From JAVXAG01 sp036660615 (lineage in GTDB: Bacteria; Bacillota; Clostridia; Peptostreptococcales; Anaerovoracaceae): DNA of 16,327 nt. The stretch lies in contig JAVXAG010000034.1 in assembly GCA_036660615.1 (NCBI GenBank), positions 1 through 16,327 of the forward strand, given 5' to 3'. Made by a program: the position numbers and the translations under genes. The notes under the pieces were generated by a model. That model made no database searches and was not told the origin of the DNA. It saw only the letters and a program-made list of their open reading frames with translations. This document shows, in pieces, positions 14,984 to 16,327 of the stretch (within the stretch, counting starts at the first letter, position 1; each line of letters starts with the position of its first letter).

Positions 14984-16153
14984 ATGAAGAAAGTTGCAGC
15001 GTTTTTAACAGCAATTGTCTTATTTATCGTAATATTAGTTGGCATATCCTTGGCTACGGCGGGAGATGTTAAAATAAAGAATGCGGATTTTGGGACGTGG
15101 GTAAATGGGTACAAAGACTCATCTTATTCAGTGGTATCGAAAAATATAGAAAAGGACTCGATGTTTATTCTTGGTTCTTCTGAACTACATCATGGGCTAG
15201 GAACACCTTTTCATCCAAGGAATTTATTCAAGGATGAAAAAGATATGGATCTTATGTTAGTTGGTGGAGTTTATAACCAAAGTTTATTTCATACAATTTT
15301 AATGGGAGCCTTTGAACCAAAGATTCAAAACAGGAAAGTTGTCCTGATTTTGTCACCGTCATGGTTTGACTTAGGAGGGATTTCTCCAGAAGGGTTTGCG
15401 GTCAGGTTTTCTGAAAGTGAATATGTGGCTATGGTACAGAATCCTAATCTTTCCAAGGAGCTAAAGCAGAGAATTGGAAAAAGATGTGAGAGTCTGCTAG
15501 TTACTGACAAGGCTATGGGCAAAAGAGTCCAAAGATATAACAGAATGTTTATTGAAGGCAAGCATACAGCAATTAATGATATTATGTTTAGTATCAGAAA
15601 TGCTTTTGTTGAACAAAGGGATAAAATGTGTGTCATGGCAGCTCTAAAAACAAAACCACAGGAACCAATAGACAGCAAGGTTACTGCATCTTATGTAAAC
15701 TATGATTGGGAAAAGTTATCTGCTTATGCAGGGGAAAAGGCAAAGGCGAAATCCACCAACAAGTTTTATATGATAGATAGAACTTACAAGACTAAGGTTG
15801 TGCCAATAAAGGGTGAACGCGAAGGTCAAGACGCAAACAAAAGTTATGCAAAGGCCGCAGAGTATGATGATCTGCAGTTGTTCATAGATCTTTGTAAGGA
15901 AACCAACATTGATGTAAAATTATTATTGTTGCCAGTCAATGGGTACTGGTTTGACTTTACTGGTTTTCCAAAGGCACAGAGGGAAGTATTAGAAACAAAT
16001 ATCCTGAAAATGGGTAAAGAAAACAATGTCGATATAATAAATTTATTTGGTGAATCGTACAATCCATATTTTATGGAGGATGTGGTTCATCCAGGGGGAA
16101 AAGGATGGGTGAAAATGAATGAAGAGATTTACAAGTATTATCACGAAAATTAA
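14984..16153 (+). CDS. dltD: DltD, extracytoplasmic D-alanyl transferase
   Basis: This 389-residue protein has a single N-terminal membrane anchor (about 4-26, after MKK) and an extracellular SGNH/GDSL-like hydrolase domain. The nucleophile block is FILGSSELHHG, with Ser66 at the catalytic position. The Asp-His pair is in DVVHPGGKGW (Asp366 and His369). In current models DltD transfers D-alanine to lipoteichoic acid on the outer face, receiving it by way of DltB and DltX. The length is at the lower end of the family but complete. The start is ATG at 14984 following AAGGTAGGT, 12 nt after dltC. Its last 35 nt overlap the following small gene in another frame. Confidence 0.93.
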   Translation: MKKVAAFLTAIVLFIVILVGISLATAGDVKIKNADFGTWVNGYKDSSYSVVSKNIEKDSMFILGSSELHHGLGTPFHPRNLFKDEKDMDLMLVGGVYNQSLFHTILMGAFEPKIQNRKVVLILSPSWFDLGGISPEGFAVRFSESEYVAMVQNPNLSKELKQRIGKRCESLLVTDKAMGKRVQRYNRMFIEGKHTAINDIMFSIRNAFVEQRDKMCVMAALKTKPQEPIDSKVTASYVNYDWEKLSAYAGEKAKAKSTNKFYMIDRTYKTKVVPIKGEREGQDANKSYAKAAEYDDLQLFIDLCKETNIDVKLLLLPVNGYWFDFTGFPKAQREVLETNILKMGKENNVDIINLFGESYNPYFMEDVVHPGGKGWVKMNEEIYKYYHEN

Positions 16154-16280
16154 GGGAAGCATAACAAAGGAATATGCAGTTTATACGGGGGTATTTCTAG
16201 TCCTTATGTTAGTGCTATATTTCTACATGGTATTTGCAAATATGTCATCAACGACTGACTTTACGTATGCGCAGTTCTAA
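16119..16280 (+). CDS. dltX: DltX-like small membrane peptide (53 aa), overlapping the dltD 3' end
   Basis: This short gene begins 35 nt inside the end of dltD, in a different frame. An in-frame TGA at 16116-16118 directly precedes the ATG, so it cannot start further upstream. The 53-residue product has a basic N-terminus (MKRFTSIITKIKGSITK), one transmembrane helix (about 19-40, in YAVYTGVFLVLMLVLYFYM) and ends exactly in DFTYAQF. That end matches the conserved C-terminal F-x-Y-x-x-F signature of DltX, whose tyrosine is thought to carry D-alanine between DltB and DltD. Size, topology, terminal motif and position in a dlt operon all agree. DltX genes usually sit upstream of dltA, so the distal place is notable. 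The RBS is weak (AAGGA, 13 nt away), suggesting coupling to dltD translation. Confidence 0.82.
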   Translation: MKRFTSIITKIKGSITKEYAVYTGVFLVLMLVLYFYMVFANMSSTTDFTYAQF

Positions 16281-16327
16281 GACGAGGTAATCTGGGTTAG
16301 ATGGCAGAGAATGTTTTGGAGAATAAA

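Noticed and set aside
16301..16327. Possible start of another gene (ATG GCA GAG AAT ...) at the window edge
   Set aside because: Only nine codons are visible, the upstream GACGAGG is 13 nt away, and an alternative open frame (from 16287) is equally possible. Nothing identifies it.

Overview
The window looks like chromosomal DNA from a low-GC, anaerobic, amino-acid-fermenting member of the Clostridia. The evidence is the AT-rich sequence, heavy use of AGA for arginine, strong AGGAGG-type ribosome binding sites, an oxygen-sensitive [FeFe] hydrogenase, a ferredoxin-dependent 2-oxoacid oxidoreductase and a Gram-positive teichoic acid D-alanylation operon. The genus cannot be fixed from this sequence.

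Layout: (1) 98-1858, minus strand, a long-form aminopeptidase P, which releases amino acids from proline-containing peptides. (2) 1859-2039, a divergent promoter region. (3) 2040-6147, hydC-hydB-hydA, a trimeric NAD-linked, probably electron-bifurcating [FeFe] hydrogenase. (4) 6148-6334, an intergenic region with three imperfect copies of a 40-42 bp repeat immediately upstream of a near-consensus promoter. (5) 6335-11909, a tight five-gene operon: phosphotransacylase (Ptb family), iorA, iorB, a class I aminotransferase and an acyl kinase (Buk family). (6) 11910-12017, an intergenic region with phased TTAA/TGTWAA boxes and an extended -10 promoter. (7) 12018-16280, dltA-dltB-dltC-dltD followed by a 53-codon gene that I identify as dltX; it overlaps the 3' end of dltD in another frame. 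(8) 16281-16327, the window edge, with nothing firm.

Together, block 5 encodes a complete oxidative route for an (aromatic) amino acid: transamination to the 2-oxoacid, oxidative decarboxylation to the acyl-CoA with reduction of ferredoxin, phosphorolysis to the acyl phosphate, and transfer of the phosphate to ADP. The products would be an arylacetate (phenylacetate, 4-hydroxyphenylacetate or indoleacetate) plus ATP. Block 3, next door, offers an outlet for the electrons. If glutamate from the transamination is re-oxidised by an NAD-dependent glutamate dehydrogenase (not in this window), each amino acid yields one NADH and one two-electron equivalent of reduced ferredoxin. That is the 1:1 mixture a HydABC-type enzyme uses to make H2. 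The catabolic genes are recognisable families, but the operon linking IOR to Ptb/Buk substrate-level phosphorylation beside a confurcating hydrogenase is the most interesting system here. The dlt operon is an independent cell-envelope module; its noteworthy point is the small distal dltX.
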